Source: CAVVYA01 sp964577835 (GTDB lineage Bacteria > Pseudomonadota > Alphaproteobacteria > SMXQ01). From it: a stretch of 64,000 nt of DNA. How positions within the stretch are numbered: position 1 is the first letter of the stretch; each line of letters opens with the position of its first letter. A program made the position numbers and the translations under genes. The stretch is from contig CAZOBN010000002.1 in the NCBI GenBank assembly GCA_964577835.1, positions 1 to 64,000 of the forward strand, in the 5' to 3' direction. Below, in pieces: positions 63,046 to 64,000 of this stretch. The notes below the pieces were generated by a model. It saw nothing but the letters and a program-made list of their open reading frames with translations, ran no database searches and had not been told where the DNA came from.

Positions 63046-64000
63046 ATGAAGACCATGATGAAGGCGATGATCGGCGCGGCGGCCATGCTGACGGCCCTGG
63101 CGTCTCCCGCGTTTGCCCAGTCGGCCGACAAGGCGCCGATCAACTACACGATCACCGGCGCCACCGTGCAGGGCTTCTATAAAGTCGTCGTCGATGCGCT
63201 GAACGGCGTCGTGCGCGAGGCATATCCGAATTCGGCCGCCAGCTTCAAGCCGTCGTCGCCCGCCGGCGGGCTGCAGATGATCAGCACCCAGCAGGCGGAT
63301 TTCGGCCTGGCCGTCAGCGCGCCGGAAATCGAATACGCGATCGAGGGCAAGGCGCCGTTCAAGGAATCGCTCAAGGGCAAGTTCTTCCATGTGCTGTTGC
63401 TGCATGAGCAGCAAGCCTTTCATCCGGTCATGACCAAGGAGTTCGCCGACCGTTACGGCGTGAAGAGCTTCGCCGACATCGCCGCCAAAAAGCCGCCCAT
63501 GCGGGTGCATATCAACACGCTGGCGAACATCCAGGCCTCGGTCGGCTTCGCCGAGCTTGTGATGAATACCGCGGGCTTCTCCTCGGCCGATATCGAGAAG
63601 TGGGGCGGCAGCATCCATCGCGGCAACAGCGGCGAGGGCCTCGAGGCGCTCGCCGACGGCAAGGTCGACGTTTACCTCAACGGCGGGTTCCTGCTCGATT
63701 CGCGCCTGCGCGATCTGGCGCGCAAAAAGGATCTGGTGTGGATCGACAGCGACGAGGCCAAGCTCGCCCAGGCGCTCAAGAAGTGGAACTTCCATGTCGC
63801 CAAAGCGCCGAAGGCCTTCTACACGTTCCTCGATCGCGACATGCCGACCATCCTGCAATGGTCGAACATCAATGCCGGCGCCCATGTGCCTAACGAGGTG
63901 GTCTACAAATTCGTCAAGGCGCTCGACGAGGGCAAGGACAGGGTTCGCTCGATCCATCCGTCGCTTAAGGAATTCGACGGCGCCTTCATGGCGCGCAATC
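63046..64000 (+). CDS. TAXI-type TRAP binding protein (3' end cut by window)
   Basis: At least 318 residues, read through to the window edge without a stop. Signal MKTMMKAMIGAAAMLTALAS, then TITGATVQGFYKVVVDALNG and AGGLQMISTQQADFGLAVSA, matching the TAXI/ImpA family of TRAP substrate-binding proteins. A fused DctQM-type membrane gene is expected downstream, beyond the window. It is the only member of the cluster with a predictable membrane partner. Confidence 0.85.
   Translation, partial: MKTMMKAMIGAAAMLTALASPAFAQSADKAPINYTITGATVQGFYKVVVDALNGVVREAYPNSAASFKPSSPAGGLQMISTQQADFGLAVSAPEIEYAIEGKAPFKESLKGKFFHVLLLHEQQAFHPVMTKEFADRYGVKSFADIAAKKPPMRVHINTLANIQASVGFAELVMNTAGFSSADIEKWGGSIHRGNSGEGLEALADGKVDVYLNGGFLLDSRLRDLARKKDLVWIDSDEAKLAQALKKWNFHVAKAPKAFYTFLDRDMPTILQWSNINAGAHVPNEVVYKFVKALDEGKDRVRSIHPSLKEFDGAFMARN

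Overview
The window (about 64 kb, high G+C) reads as chromosomal DNA of an alphaproteobacterium, most likely a member of the Hyphomicrobiales. This is inferred from the FixL/FixJ-type two-component pair, the matR-matPQM-matAB malonate layout, intergenic palindromes of the kind common in that order, a BigR/Blh-type sulfur module, and the abundance of Bug/TRAP/ABC solute-binding proteins. No prophage, insertion sequence, integrase or CRISPR array was seen. Both ends cut a gene: lepA on the left and a TAXI-type binding protein on the right.

Layout. 1-8.5 kb: housekeeping and stress functions (lepA, an LVIVD-repeat lipoprotein, a DMT permease, UspA, TerC, and a MASE1-PAS histidine kinase with a FixJ-type regulator). 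8.5-13.3 kb: a complete MalFGK-type ABC importer, then tRNA-Ser(GGA). 13.8-24.3 kb: a LysR gene divergent from a hydantoinase/acetone-carboxylase-like three-gene set, an Fe3+/polyamine-type ABC importer with a fused permease, and an isochorismatase-fold protein that lacks the catalytic Cys. 24.4-27.7 kb: an ArsR-rhodanese regulator divergent from a Blh/persulfide-dioxygenase-like hydrolase, an MFS protein and a DsrE-like protein, with a clear palindromic operator. 27.7-42.4 kb: mixed accessory and housekeeping genes (DTW protein, flavoprotein, a 42-residue membrane protein, group II truncated haemoglobin behind a perfect FNR/FixK box, orphan binding proteins, RidA, dienelactone hydrolase, quinone oxidoreductase) and two decayed genes. 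42.5-49.1 kb: a malonate catabolic locus with GntR regulator, TRAP transporter, malonyl-CoA decarboxylase and malonyl-CoA synthetase.

49.2-64 kb is the most novel part. Three paralogous two-cupin proteins alternate with Bug-type periplasmic binding proteins. A NahE/PhdJ-like hydratase-aldolase, a gentisate-dioxygenase-family ring-cleavage enzyme, a haem-oxygenase-fold (TenA/PqqC-like) protein and a UbiD-family decarboxylase follow on the same strand, and then two more binding proteins. A LysR gene and an MFS exporter sit inside it. I infer an undescribed catabolic cluster for an aromatic acid: uptake, prenyl-FMN-dependent (de)carboxylation, cupin ring cleavage, then retro-aldol release of pyruvate and an aldehyde. 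The role of the three bicupins is unknown. The membrane components expected for the Bug proteins are not in the window.
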